A stretch of 64,000 nucleotides of DNA from Paenibacillus hemerocallicola (GTDB lineage Bacteria > Bacillota > Bacilli > Paenibacillales > NBRC-103111): the NCBI RefSeq assembly GCF_006265175.1, contig NZ_VDCQ01000014.1, positions 1-64,000 of the forward strand, read 5' to 3'. The translations under genes and the position numbers were made by a program. Each line of letters begins with the position of its first letter. Position 1 is the first letter of the stretch. Below the pieces are notes generated by a model. It saw only the letters and a list, made by a program, of their open reading frames with translations, was not told the DNA's origin and did no database searches. Shown one piece after another: positions 52,009 through 61,383 of the stretch.

Positions 52009-54405
52009 ATGGAAAAAAGTGCACAAATGACAAATGGAAGCAATGTTCGTCAAGATGATGCAGCAATCAAACGCGTCGAGTTCCATGTCCATTCCTCATT
52101 CATTGCGGAGGAAAAAGTACTTCCGGTCGAGATCATAATAGAGCAGGCAACCCAACGGGGGTATCGCGCCATTGGGATCATCGGCAAGGACGGAATCCGA
52201 TCGTTTATTTCCGCTGAAAAAAAGGCAAAGCAAGCCGGTTTGCTGCCGATATTCGGCATTCAAGCAACGATTGTGGACGAGGAGGGCCGTCCGTTCGAAT
52301 GCTACGTCTATGCAAAAAATCTCATGGGCAAGAAACATCTTTTCAAACTCGTATCGCTCTCGTTATGTGCTGAGAATAATAGCCTCTCAAAAAACAGCAT
52401 GGAAGCCTTGCGTGACGGGCTGATGATCTCCGGCGGCAGTGCCGGAAGCGAGCTGTTCGAGGCCGTGCTTAACAAATCCAGGGAGGAAGCGGAAACAATT
52501 GCCCGTTTCTTCGATGTGCTGGAGATCAATCCGGTCCCGGTGTACAAACAATATTTTGCCGGGGAAGGACTCGTTTTCTCCGATGCGGAACTGGAAGCGG
52601 CGATCGGATCGATTTGCGAAATTGGAGAGAAGCTTGGAATAGAAGTAATCGCAGTCGGAAACGTCGAAGATTTCAATCAGCAATCTGAAGCCCCTTTTTA
52701 TACAACGGATGAAATGCTCCGGGAATTTGAGCATCTTGGCTTAGACAAGGCTTATGAGGTCGTAGTGGTCAATACGAATAAAATTGCAGACCGGTTTGAG
52801 GCATATGACCTGCTTCCGGATCGCCGTTTGTTTCCCGTTATCAAAGATGGTAACCATCGGATCCGATCGTTATGTTACAGTGGGGCCGAAGGCAAATATG
52901 GGAATCCGCTACCGGATGTCGTCAAATACCGCCTGGAGCGTGAGCTGCTTCCGATCATCCAAAATGGGTTTGCCGTACCGTACCTGATTGCCGCGCAAGT
53001 CGTGAAGCAATCCCTCTCGGACGGTTACATGGTCGGAACCCGCGGTTCGGTTGGATCGAGCTTGGCGGCCTATTTTCTCGGCATATCCGAAATGAACCCG
53101 CTTCCGCCCCATTATGCGTGTCACGTGTGTAAGTACAACGAATGGGAAATAAGCGATAAAGGAAAGACGGGCCTTGATTTGCCTGACAAGCTCTGTCCGC
53201 AATGCGGCTACAAAATGAAAGGGGACGGTCACGATATTCCGTGTGAAATGTTTCTTGGCATGAAGCTGGATAAAGCACCCGATATCGATTTGAACGTCGC
53301 CGTGGAGTATCAGGAAAGAGCGCATGACGGTTTGAAAGAGCTGTTCGGTCATCATAATGTCTTCTTTGCAGGGACGATGGCCAATGGCCGTCATCCCGGG
53401 GGCGTGATCATTTTACCTGACGGGGTTGATATGGAGGAGGTTACACCTGTCCAATATACCGAACAAAGAGGGAGCATGAGTTGGCTGCAAACCCATTTCG
53501 ACTATCACGATATCGACCATATTGTTTTTAAGCTCGACATTCTACAACATGAAGGTCCATCCCGGATGCGGTTGCTTCGCGACTTAACCGGTGTGGGTCC
53601 GGCTGCCGTTCCTTTGAACGATCCGAAAGTACTGCAATTATTCCGGTCGACCGCGCCCCTTGGTCTGAACAAAGAACAAATACGTACATCGGTAGCGACC
53701 TGCGGCATTCCGGAAATGGGGACTCCTTTTGTTCGAAGCATGCTGGAGGAAACACAGCCGTCTACGTTTTTTGAATTGTTGCAAATCTCAGGTTTATCTC
53801 ACGGCACGGGGACGTGGGAAGGGAATGCGCGGGAACTCATTCGGAGTGAAGTTTGTACGCTTCAGAGTGCAATAGGCTTACGCGACAATATTATGCAAAG
53901 CCTGATCACTCATGGTATGGAGGCGGACCTTGCTTTCAAGATAACCGAGAACGTCCGGAAGGGAAAGGGCATTCCCGGCGATTGGATTGACGAAATGAAA
54001 ACATGCGGCTTGCAGGACTGGTACATCAATTCTTGCCAAAAAATAAAGTATTTGTTTCCAAAAGCGCATGCCGTTTCCTACGTCATCTCCGCGATTCGCA
54101 ATGCCTATTACAAATTGTATTTTCCGTTGGAATATTACGCCGCTTACTTTACGGTTCGCGGAAAAACCATCGACGTAGAGGTATGCTCTCAAGGGTATGA
54201 GGCTATTTTGGAGAAACTGCTTCAAATGGAGGAGCAAGCTGAAAACCATCCCGGTCATTCCTGCAATATCATGTCTCTGGAAGTTGCATTGGAAATGACT
54301 GCCCGAGGATTCCATTTCAAGAAAGGAAACGATGGCCGATTTTATGTCGCAGATTCGGTCCGCAGTATCGCTGTTCCTGCCGCAGCACCTGTTGCGAAAA
54401 CATAA
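52009..54405 (+). CDS. Compact PolC-type DNA polymerase III alpha paralogue without exonuclease
   Basis: A 798-aa protein co-linear with PolC (normally about 1430 aa). Present: a degraded PHP domain (FHVHSSF kept, the TDHG histidine lost as GKDG); the palm catalytic aspartates PDIDLN (Asp425, Asp427) and KLDILQHE (Asp510); the four-cysteine zinc site (CHVC...CPQC); and the helical region KAHAVSYVISAIRNAYYKLY. Missing compared with PolC: the N-terminal and OB domains, the whole 3'-5' exonuclease, about 40 residues between NVFFAGTM and HPGGVIILPD (finger region), and the C-terminal HhH and clamp-binding end. All losses are in frame. GGGAGGT precedes the ATG. A LexA-like box upstream suggests SOS control. 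Activity is uncertain because the finger segment is absent. Confidence 0.8.
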   Translation: MEKSAQMTNGSNVRQDDAAIKRVEFHVHSSFIAEEKVLPVEIIIEQATQRGYRAIGIIGKDGIRSFISAEKKAKQAGLLPIFGIQATIVDEEGRPFECYVYAKNLMGKKHLFKLVSLSLCAENNSLSKNSMEALRDGLMISGGSAGSELFEAVLNKSREEAETIARFFDVLEINPVPVYKQYFAGEGLVFSDAELEAAIGSICEIGEKLGIEVIAVGNVEDFNQQSEAPFYTTDEMLREFEHLGLDKAYEVVVVNTNKIADRFEAYDLLPDRRLFPVIKDGNHRIRSLCYSGAEGKYGNPLPDVVKYRLERELLPIIQNGFAVPYLIAAQVVKQSLSDGYMVGTRGSVGSSLAAYFLGISEMNPLPPHYACHVCKYNEWEISDKGKTGLDLPDKLCPQCGYKMKGDGHDIPCEMFLGMKLDKAPDIDLNVAVEYQERAHDGLKELFGHHNVFFAGTMANGRHPGGVIILPDGVDMEEVTPVQYTEQRGSMSWLQTHFDYHDIDHIVFKLDILQHEGPSRMRLLRDLTGVGPAAVPLNDPKVLQLFRSTAPLGLNKEQIRTSVATCGIPEMGTPFVRSMLEETQPSTFFELLQISGLSHGTGTWEGNARELIRSEVCTLQSAIGLRDNIMQSLITHGMEADLAFKITENVRKGKGIPGDWIDEMKTCGLQDWYINSCQKIKYLFPKAHAVSYVISAIRNAYYKLYFPLEYYAAYFTVRGKTIDVEVCSQGYEAILEKLLQMEEQAENHPGHSCNIMSLEVALEMTARGFHFKKGNDGRFYVADSVRSIAVPAAAPVAKT

Positions 54406-54409
54406 TCTC

Positions 54410-54860
54410 GAACCGGTAAGGCGAAGCAGGACGCCATGATCGTGACGACATCGGATCATCTGCGGCGTTCGAATCGGGACATTGACGGAGGAGGCCAATC
54501 CGCAACTCGGCTGTACCTCGTACCGGATATACTGGCCGATAGGCAGTTCTGTCATATATCGGGCTGTATCGTCCGACTTCTCCGTCGTTCCGGTTCGCAG
54601 CACAAGCGTCAGCTTATCCACTCTCAAGGAGCATCGCTTCTGTATTCCGCGCTTGCCGACCGAATTTTCCGTAGAGACAATCCCGGCTTCCTCCAGCTTC
54701 CGAATGTGCTTCGTGATAATCGCTGACGAGAAGCCAAGCGCTTCTGCAAGCTCTCCAATGTTGTACGGTCTCCCGTTGAGCAATTCCAAAATGCGAACCC
54801 GAGTGATTGAAAAAAACATTCCAGAATATTCATATTGTTCGTCGTCATATCTAGATTCAT
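54410..54860 (-). pseudogene. ArsR-family regulator, frameshifted in a poly-A tract and truncated
   Basis: GGGGAG and ATG 54860 start MNLDMTTNNMNILECF. At 54810-54816 (seven A on the plus strand) the frame is lost; the similarity continues one base off as ITRVRILELLNGRPYNIGEL, AEALGFSSAIITKHIRKLEE, AGIVSTENSVGKRGIQKRCS, LPIGQYIRYEVQPSCGLAS. Eight A would restore the frame. Beyond about 54480 the expected DDPR...-type C-terminal half is scrambled as it meets the polymerase 3' end. It is divergent from the GH2 operon and was probably its repressor. Confidence 0.75.
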
Positions 54861-55005
54861 GATGCACGCTCCCCGTTAGTATTTCTTGAAGCAGTCCTAG
54901 CAATCTGAACGGCGCCTTTCTCCTGCGCAACCGGATCAATGGCTACTGCGGACAAGCTTAACGCCTGGATCACGTTGGACTATCTGTTTTTATCATATAA
55001 CTTAA

Positions 55006-55094
55006 ATGTTAATTAATAAACATTATAGTTGACATATAAGAAGTAGCACATTATTATTGTAACGAACGTGTAATAACGTTAACTTTAAAGTTAA
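55006..55094 (+). promoter_or_regulatory. Promoter and palindromic operators of the GH2 operon
   Basis: TTGACA (55029-55034), 17-bp spacer, TATTAT (55052-55057). TTAACTTTAAAGTTAA (55079-55094) is a perfect 16-bp palindrome over the leader, and the related ATGTTAATTAATAAACAT lies at 55006-55023 just upstream of the -35. Paired AT-rich dyads fit an ArsR-type repressor, whose gene is broken next door. Confidence 0.7.
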
Positions 55095-55116
55095 TTAATG
55101 AAAGGGAAGTGCCGAC

Positions 55117-56880
55117 ATGCCTCAAGAAATATTGCGACCGGAATATCCGCGTCCACAGCTTGTAAGGGAGCATTGGCTCAATTTAAACGGAACATGGGAG
55201 TTTGAATTCGACGACGAGCGCATTGGGGATGAAGATCAGTGGTGGGTTGGCAACAAAGCCTTTTCTAAACGGATTCAAGTCCCGTTCGCGTACCAAAGCA
55301 AATTAAGCGGGATTGGCGAGACCGGGTTTCACGATCTGGTATGGTATAGACGTAGCATCACCATCCCGGAGGATTGGTCGGGCCAAAACATTTTGCTGCA
55401 CTTCGGGGCGGTAGACTATGCGGCAACCGTATGGGTGAACGGGCGGCAGGTCGCGTTCCACGAGGGCGGACACACGCCGTTCCAAGCGGACATTACATCG
55501 GCTCTCAAGCAAGGGGACAACGCGCTGGTCGTTCGCGCGGAGGATTTCAGCCGCGATGTGACGCTGCCACGCGGGAAGCAATATTGGAAGGAAGATTCGG
55601 CCTCGATTTTCTACACGCGGACTACCGGCATTTGGCAGACGGTATGGATCGAGCCGGTCAATAAGCTGCACATTCGGAAGTTGAAATTCAAGCCGGATAT
55701 CGACAGGAATGAGATTCATATTCGCACCTTCCTTAACCAAGCGCCCGCAGGCTGCAAGGCAGAGGTTCGGATCGATATTCGCTTCAAGGACGAATATTTC
55801 ACCAGTACGACCTTCAGCGTTCGACACGCCGAGGAATCGTTAACCATCGGGCTTCACGATTTCAACGACCACGGACTCGGCCGCTGGTGGACGCCGCACA
55901 AGCCGAATCTCTACGATGCAACAATCACGCTGCTCGTCGACGGACAGGTGGCGGATACGTTGGACAGCTATTTCGGCATGCGCAAAATTTCCGTCGAAGC
56001 GGGCAAAGTAAGGCTCAATAATCGGGTCTATTTCATGCGTTTGATTCTCGATCAAGGTTATTTCCCGGACGGCATACTGACGGCTCCGAGCGACGAGGCG
56101 TTGATGCATGACATCGAGCTGGCCAAATCGATGGGCTTTAACGGTGCCCGCAAGCATCAGAAAATCGAGGATCCCCGCTTTCTGTATTGGGCCGATAAGC
56201 TCGGGTATCTCGTCTGGGGGGAAATGGCCAACGCCTACAGCTATTCGGAAGACTACGTCCGCAAAGTAACGCAGGAATGGCAGGAAGCCGTCGAAAGAGA
56301 TTACAATCATCCGAGCATCGTCGTTTGGGTACCGATCAATGAAAGCTGGGGCGTGCCGAATATTCTCGTAAACAAACGGCAGCAGCAGCACGCCTTGGCG
56401 ATGTACCATATGACAAAGTCGCTGGACGATACCCGTCTCGTCGTCTCCAACGACGGATGGGAGAATATGAGCACCGATCTCGTCACCATTCACGACTACG
56501 CGTGGAGACGGACCGATCTGGAGGAACGCTATTCCACGCTGGAGAAAACATTGGGCCCGAAGCCGCACCGGCGCGAGGTTCTCGTAGGAGGCACGGTCTA
56601 CGAAGGACAGCCGATTCTGGTGACCGAGTTTGGCGGTATCGCCTTTAAGAAAAGCGAGTGGGAAGGCTGGGGCTATTCCGGCGCCGAGAACGAAGAAGAT
56701 TTCCTCAAGAAGCTGGCGGATGTAGTCGAGCCTTTCCTGCAATCTCCGCATGTTCAAGGCTTTTGCTATACCCAGTTGACAGATGTCGAGCAAGAGATTA
56801 ACGGCTTGGTGACCTACGATCGGGTACCGAAGGCGCCTTTGGAAAAGATCAGGAAAATATTCGGCGGCCCTGTAAAATAG
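55117..56880 (+). CDS. Glycoside hydrolase family 2 (beta-galactosidase/beta-glucuronidase type)
   Basis: A 587-aa cytosolic glycosidase with the GH2 plan: sugar-binding jelly roll (LNLNGTWEFEFDDE, WVNGRQVAFHEGGHTPFQAD), immunoglobulin-like domain, then TIM barrel. The acid/base is Glu409 in PINESWG and the nucleophile Glu504 in LVTEFGG. There is no signal peptide, so it acts on imported oligosaccharides. GAAAGGGAAG precedes the ATG. It is the first gene of a four-gene plus-strand operon with an MBL hydrolase, GH43 and an enolase-superfamily enzyme. The exact sugar is unknown. Confidence 0.9.
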   Translation: MPQEILRPEYPRPQLVREHWLNLNGTWEFEFDDERIGDEDQWWVGNKAFSKRIQVPFAYQSKLSGIGETGFHDLVWYRRSITIPEDWSGQNILLHFGAVDYAATVWVNGRQVAFHEGGHTPFQADITSALKQGDNALVVRAEDFSRDVTLPRGKQYWKEDSASIFYTRTTGIWQTVWIEPVNKLHIRKLKFKPDIDRNEIHIRTFLNQAPAGCKAEVRIDIRFKDEYFTSTTFSVRHAEESLTIGLHDFNDHGLGRWWTPHKPNLYDATITLLVDGQVADTLDSYFGMRKISVEAGKVRLNNRVYFMRLILDQGYFPDGILTAPSDEALMHDIELAKSMGFNGARKHQKIEDPRFLYWADKLGYLVWGEMANAYSYSEDYVRKVTQEWQEAVERDYNHPSIVVWVPINESWGVPNILVNKRQQQHALAMYHMTKSLDDTRLVVSNDGWENMSTDLVTIHDYAWRRTDLEERYSTLEKTLGPKPHRREVLVGGTVYEGQPILVTEFGGIAFKKSEWEGWGYSGAENEEDFLKKLADVVEPFLQSPHVQGFCYTQLTDVEQEINGLVTYDRVPKAPLEKIRKIFGGPVK

Positions 56881-56921
56881 TAATGCAAGCCATAAATTTA
56901 TCGCTGGTGGTGTGATACGGG

Positions 56922-57809
56922 ATGAAGTCACCTCAGAAGGAACGGGTTCGGACGCCGGAGCGGCTTATGGAGGAAATTCGGGGGACGTTGCCGCCGTTCG
57001 GCTGTGCGGCCGTGTGGTTTTTCGGGCAAGAAAGTGTAGCGGTCAAAGGGAGCGAGACTGTCATCCACGTCGACCCGTTTTACTCCGATTACCTCGAAGA
57101 GCGCGGGGTGAAGCGAGCCTATCCCGCCTTGCTTAAGCCTGAGCATATTACGATCGCCGATTTATGCTTGATTACCCACGAGCATGAAGATCATCTGGAT
57201 CCGTGGACGCTGAAGGTTATTGCCGAGCAATGTCCGGAGACGCGGTTCATGGCGCCTTTAAGCTGCAGAGCTAAGCTGGAGTCGACCTGCGGGATTATGC
57301 CGGAACGGATTATCGATGCGCTCACCGGCGAGTGGATGGATCTTAAGGGCAGAGGCGGGGAACGGATCCGGATCAAGCCGGTCCCGGCGGCGCACGAAGA
57401 GGTCGAGACGACAGGAAGCGATCGGGCGCATCGTTATGTGGGCTACTTGCTCGACGTGAACGGCGTCAAGGTGTATCACGCTGGCGATACCGTCGTCTAC
57501 CCCGGTCTTCCGGAGCTGCTTGCCGAGGAAGCGATCGATCTGGGGATGCTCCCGATTAACGGCCGGGATTATTTCAGGACGTCCCGCGGGATCGTCGGGA
57601 ATATGAATGTTCGCGAAGCCGCGGAGCTGGCGAAGATAACGCATATGGATACGGTAATTCCGCTCCATTACGATCTCTTTACCGGAAACAGCGAGAAACC
57701 GGGGAATTTCGTGCAAGAGCTTTACGAACGATATCCCGAACAGAAGTGCCACGTCATGGCGCGAAGCGAACGTTTCATCTATTGTAGCCCCCGATCGTTC
57801 CTTACATGA
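56922..57809 (+). CDS. Metallo-beta-lactamase-fold hydrolase, UlaG-like
   Basis: A 295-aa enzyme with the zinc motif THEHEDHLD (HxHxDH), the bridging aspartate in VYHAGDTV and a late histidine IPLHYD. Layout and length resemble UlaG-type lactonases that open sugar-acid lactones such as ascorbate-6-phosphate. Together with GH2, GH43 and the enolase-type dehydratase it fits a uronic or aldonic acid route. It starts 42 bases after the GH2 stop. Confidence 0.82.
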   Translation: MKSPQKERVRTPERLMEEIRGTLPPFGCAAVWFFGQESVAVKGSETVIHVDPFYSDYLEERGVKRAYPALLKPEHITIADLCLITHEHEDHLDPWTLKVIAEQCPETRFMAPLSCRAKLESTCGIMPERIIDALTGEWMDLKGRGGERIRIKPVPAAHEEVETTGSDRAHRYVGYLLDVNGVKVYHAGDTVVYPGLPELLAEEAIDLGMLPINGRDYFRTSRGIVGNMNVREAAELAKITHMDTVIPLHYDLFTGNSEKPGNFVQELYERYPEQKCHVMARSERFIYCSPRSFLT

Positions 57810-57820
57810 ATACGCCATAA

Positions 57821-57865
57821 CATAAATGCAGCTGAGCTTTTCTTAAAAGACCGGCTGCATTTATG
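57821..57865 (+). other. 12-bp intercistronic hairpin
   Basis: CATAAATGCAGC (57821-57832) pairs perfectly with GCTGCATTTATG (57854-57865); the loop contains a further CTTTT/AAAAG pair. There is no T-run, so it is more likely an mRNA processing or stability element between the MBL and GH43 genes than a terminator. Confidence 0.6.
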
Positions 57866-57894
57866 CATGAACCAAACCGGAGGGGATGAATGTC

Positions 57895-58866
57895 ATGGAC
57901 CAAACGGTAACGGAAGTTTATCGCAACCCGCTTGCTATTCAACGCATCGGTGATCCGTTCGTGTTGAAGGCTTCGGACGGAAAATATTATTGCTATCCAA
58001 CGTCGGCAGGCGATCAAGGATATAAAGCTTGGACCTCGGAGGATTTGGTGAACTGGCGGGAGTTAGGCTTCGTATACGAGAAAAACGAAAAAAGTTGGGG
58101 CTATAAGCAGTTTTGGGCGCCGGAGGTCGTCGAGTATAACGGCCGATTTTATATGTATTATACCGCGAGATGGACGGAGAAGGACAGTCTTCGCATCGGC
58201 GTCGCCGTGGCCGACAAGCCGTTTGGTCCTTTCATCGACGTCTACGACCGGCCCATGTTCGACTTCGGCTATGCGGCTATCGATGCAAACATCCTGATTG
58301 ACGAGGACGGCGGCAAATACTTGTATTACTCGCGCGATTGCTCGGAAAATTACATCGGTGAACGGCGCGAAAGCCATATTTATGGCGTTCGTCTTGCTGA
58401 AGATATGATAGGCGTCAATGGAGAACCTGAGCTGCTGTTGAAGCCGGAGCAGGAATGGGAAATGAAATCCGGTCCGAAGGTGTATTGGAACGAAGGCGCC
58501 TTTGCGCTTAAACGAAACGGAATTTATTATTTGATGTATTCGGCCAATTTTTATGCGAGCAAGCATTATTCAGTCGGCTACGCGATTTCGGAACATCCAC
58601 TCGGGCCTTTTCACAAATATGAGCACAATCCGGTGCTGGCTTCGAATACGGACGATATTTCGGGACCGGGGCATCACTGCGTCATCGATTCGCCGGATGG
58701 CTCGGAGCTATTTGTCGTTTACCATACTCACACCGACGCTGCGCTCGGAGGCGGCAATCGCCAAGTTTGCATCGACAGGATGGGCTTTAGGGAGGACGGC
58801 TCGATCTATGTGAACGGTCCTACGCTGACCGATCAGCCGATTCCGTCCAATCGGATCGTTGAATGA
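57895..58866 (+). CDS. Glycoside hydrolase family 43 (arabinosidase/xylosidase type)
   Basis: A 323-aa five-bladed propeller enzyme. The catalytic base is Asp20 in RIGDPFVLK, the pKa-modulating Asp130 in IDANILIDEDG and the acid Glu200 in VYWNEGAFALKR. There is no signal peptide, so it cleaves short arabino- or xylo-oligosaccharides inside the cell. The ATG at 57895 is nine bases from GGAGGGG; the ATG at 57886 directly abuts that site and is less likely. It is the third gene of the operon. Confidence 0.88.
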   Translation: MDQTVTEVYRNPLAIQRIGDPFVLKASDGKYYCYPTSAGDQGYKAWTSEDLVNWRELGFVYEKNEKSWGYKQFWAPEVVEYNGRFYMYYTARWTEKDSLRIGVAVADKPFGPFIDVYDRPMFDFGYAAIDANILIDEDGGKYLYYSRDCSENYIGERRESHIYGVRLAEDMIGVNGEPELLLKPEQEWEMKSGPKVYWNEGAFALKRNGIYYLMYSANFYASKHYSVGYAISEHPLGPFHKYEHNPVLASNTDDISGPGHHCVIDSPDGSELFVVYHTHTDAALGGGNRQVCIDRMGFREDGSIYVNGPTLTDQPIPSNRIVE

Positions 58867-58922
58867 GTGGACAGCAGTAGTCCTCGATCCTATGTAAAAC
58901 AATAAAGGAGGGGGTCTCACCT

Positions 58923-60083
58923 ATGGATTTGACAAGTTTGCAAGAGTCGTATCGGTTGGATGAAATCGAATGGGCGATGCTTCCAGGGGAACGTCCAAGA
59001 GAAGCGGGCTGCAACGCGAGACTTGCTGCACACGGTAAAAATCCGGTCGCCCGCATTGCTAAAATCAGGGTCGGGGATACGACGGGATTCGGCATTTCGA
59101 GAATAAGCAAGGAACAGGCTCAGAAGCTTGCAGGTACCCCTGTACAGGAAATGTTTTACGAAAACGGTGCTGTCAAGGAAAGCTTCAGAGTGCTAGAGTT
59201 TCCGCTATTGGACTGGCTGGGTAAGTTTACCGGCCGGTCTGTGCACGATTTGTTCTATCAACCCGGCGTTCCTCCCATAAAGAGGAAAAGGATAGTGCCA
59301 TGTTATGATACGACCCTATACTTTGACGAATTGCATTTGACTGACGACCTAGCGGCCGTCGAATGGATGAAGCGTGAGGCGCAAGAAGGCAGAGATCGCG
59401 GTCACCGGAATTTCAAAATCAAAGTAGGTCGGGGAGCCCGTTGGATGGAAACGCGGAAAGGATTGCAACGGGACATCGACGTCATTCGTGCCGTAAGAGA
59501 GGTTGCCGGTCCGGAAGGGAAGATTATGATCGACGCTAACAACGGCTACACCTTGAATATGACGAAGGAATTACTGATGGAAACGAAGGATAGCTCTTTA
59601 TATTGGATTGAGGAAGCGTTTCATGAAGACCGGGTGTTGTATGAAGATTTAAAAGAATGGATGACGAAGCATCGGATTACGGTGAAGATTGCGGACGGAG
59701 AAGGCCAGGCGGATCCCCGTCTGATGGAATGGGCGAAGGATAAAATAATAGATGTCGTTCAATATGACATCATTAACCCGGGATTTTCCGAATGGCTTAC
59801 ATTGGGCTCCATGCTTGACGCATGGGGAGCAGGCTCCGCGCCGCACAGCTACGGTAATATTATCGGTAACTATGTGAACGGTCATTTGGCCGCAGCCGTC
59901 AAAGGTTTCGAGTTTGTAGAATGGGATCATGCCGACGTGAATGGGCTTGACGGCTCAGCCTATCGTATAGAAGACGGTTTTGTCACTATTCCGGATTCAC
60001 CCGGGTTTGGACTTCAGCTGGATGACGAGGCGTTCGGCCTTGTCCGACGTGAATCCGGTTGGGTGGTAAAGCGCGCAGACTGA
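58923..60083 (+). CDS. Enolase-superfamily (mandelate racemase-like) sugar-acid dehydratase or racemase
   Basis: A 386-aa enzyme with the superfamily plan. The KxK base is Lys165/Lys167 (FKIKVGRG), metal ligands Asp204 (IDANNG), Glu230 (WIEEAF) and Asp258 or Glu260 (ADGEGQ). An N-terminal capping domain precedes the barrel. Such enzymes dehydrate aldonic or uronic acids or racemise 2-hydroxy acids. It is the last gene of the GH2-MBL-GH43 operon and is followed by a terminator. GGAGGGGG precedes the ATG. Confidence 0.85.
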   Translation: MDLTSLQESYRLDEIEWAMLPGERPREAGCNARLAAHGKNPVARIAKIRVGDTTGFGISRISKEQAQKLAGTPVQEMFYENGAVKESFRVLEFPLLDWLGKFTGRSVHDLFYQPGVPPIKRKRIVPCYDTTLYFDELHLTDDLAAVEWMKREAQEGRDRGHRNFKIKVGRGARWMETRKGLQRDIDVIRAVREVAGPEGKIMIDANNGYTLNMTKELLMETKDSSLYWIEEAFHEDRVLYEDLKEWMTKHRITVKIADGEGQADPRLMEWAKDKIIDVVQYDIINPGFSEWLTLGSMLDAWGAGSAPHSYGNIIGNYVNGHLAAAVKGFEFVEWDHADVNGLDGSAYRIEDGFVTIPDSPGFGLQLDDEAFGLVRRESGWVVKRAD

Positions 60084-60117
60084 CCGCATCCGGTAAGCTG
60101 CGGAATGTTTCCTCGAT

Positions 60118-60162
60118 AATAGGGTAACCGTATACTCTGCCCGTAGTATCGTTTACCCTATT
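60118..60162 (+). terminator. Terminator of the GH2-enolase operon
   Basis: AATAGGGTAA (60118-60127) pairs with TTACCCTATT (60153-60162); inner bases ATACT/AGTAT extend the stem. The remaining gap to 60374 shows only two overlapping minus-strand frames without recognisable product. Confidence 0.65.
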
Positions 60163-60374
60163 TAATAATTCACATCGCCGTTTCCACGACTGTCAACTTC
60201 GGATCGTCCAACATCAACTGCTTCCTGAGCATGAATGCGCTCCATACGAACGGAGGCTTGCAGCAATCGAGCGATGGCGAGCTCTCTCCAGCCTTTCTTT
60301 TGATCCATGTATAGCTCTTCCAAGCAGAATGGATTACCTCCACCGTATGAGGCATGACCCACTTTTATCGTCTC

Positions 60375-61274
60375 TTAATCGGTCGTTCGAAGGGATAATT
60401 TCACGTTTTGGAGCAGATCCCGCGCGATTCTGGACAGGGTGTGCTTCTTTAGTCGTACCGAAGCGACTTGCATTTTGAACGGCTGATCGTTCAGCAGCAG
60501 CGGGACGGCTACTATGTCGCCGTTCGCCAGAAAGTTATGATTGCTAATAATAAGCTCGGGTATGATGCTGATGACCGAATCCTGAGAAACCTTGCGTTTA
60601 ATGTAATCCAGATTGTTTGTCACCAGGGAATATTGGAAAGAGTCATCGTTAAAATAAAAGTTCAGCCAATCGACCATATTGCAATTGTAGCTGATGAGGC
60701 TTAGATTCAGCAGATCCTCCGGATACAACCGCTCCCGGTTAGCTAGTGGCGTGCTTTTGTTGACGCACACATACATATCGCTTTCCAGCAAAACATCGTA
60801 TTTCAAATCGCGCTCGCTCATCAAGTCCGGGTTGACGACCATAAAGCCTATATGAATGGCATGATGCATGACGTCTTGCATAATTTCCTTCGATTTCTTC
60901 TCCGTGATATCAATCTGCGATTGCGGATTATTCTTCATCAGCAATTCCAGGGACTCCGACAGTATTGGGGTGAACAATGGAACACAGGCCAGCGATATTT
61001 TGTTGTTGGCGGAGCCGCTGCATTCCTCGATCAGTTCATCGAATTCTTGCATTTTTTCCAGGATTTCATTGGCTTTTTCGATAAAGCGCTTTCCCGTTTC
61101 CGTAGGTGCGACACCGGTTTGCAATCGATTAAATAACGGTAAGCATAAATGGTGTTCGAGTCGCAGCAACGACTTGCTGATTGCGGATTGGGACACGTGC
61201 AGATTGAGCGCGGCAGCCGAGATTGAGCCTGTTCGTGCAATTTCAACCAAATACCGCAGTTGTTCGATGTGCAT
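60375..61274 (-). CDS. LysR-family transcriptional regulator
   Basis: A 299-aa regulator. The N-terminal helix-turn-helix reads EQLRYLVEIARTGSISAAAL, LNLHVSQSAISKSLLRLEHH. Residues 90-295 form the periplasmic-binding-like inducer domain (NKISLACVPLFTPILSESLE, IHIGFMVVNPDLM). CGGAGGGAG lies before the ATG at 61274; the upstream ATG at 61304 lacks a site. Its promoter region coincides with one copy of a 74-bp direct repeat. It probably regulated the gene now found after 63300, from which it is separated by an inserted AraC/SDR pair. Confidence 0.88.
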   Translation of the reverse strand: MHIEQLRYLVEIARTGSISAAALNLHVSQSAISKSLLRLEHHLCLPLFNRLQTGVAPTETGKRFIEKANEILEKMQEFDELIEECSGSANNKISLACVPLFTPILSESLELLMKNNPQSQIDITEKKSKEIMQDVMHHAIHIGFMVVNPDLMSERDLKYDVLLESDMYVCVNKSTPLANRERLYPEDLLNLSLISYNCNMVDWLNFYFNDDSFQYSLVTNNLDYIKRKVSQDSVISIIPELIISNHNFLANGDIVAVPLLLNDQPFKMQVASVRLKKHTLSRIARDLLQNVKLSLRTTD

Positions 61275-61286
61275 GACGCTCCCTCC

Positions 61287-61360
61287 GGTATGACAATGAT
61301 TCATAGTGGTCTGACTAATGTATATTTTAACAGTTTGGATTTATGAAGTACACTTCAAAT
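61287..61360. repeat. 74-bp direct repeat, left copy
   Basis: 68 of 74 bases are identical to 63227-63300. Shared runs include CGGTATGACAATGATTCATA and the dyad GAAGTACACTTC. It overlaps the promoter region of the LysR gene. Confidence 0.92.
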
Positions 61361-61383
61361 TATTAAGAAAAGGCATCGTTTAG

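Noticed and set aside
53878-54410. Continuation of the ArsR frame antisense to the polymerase 3' end
   Set aside because: The ArsR similarity ends near 54480; the remaining codons are the complement of conserved PolC residues, so the open frame is accidental.
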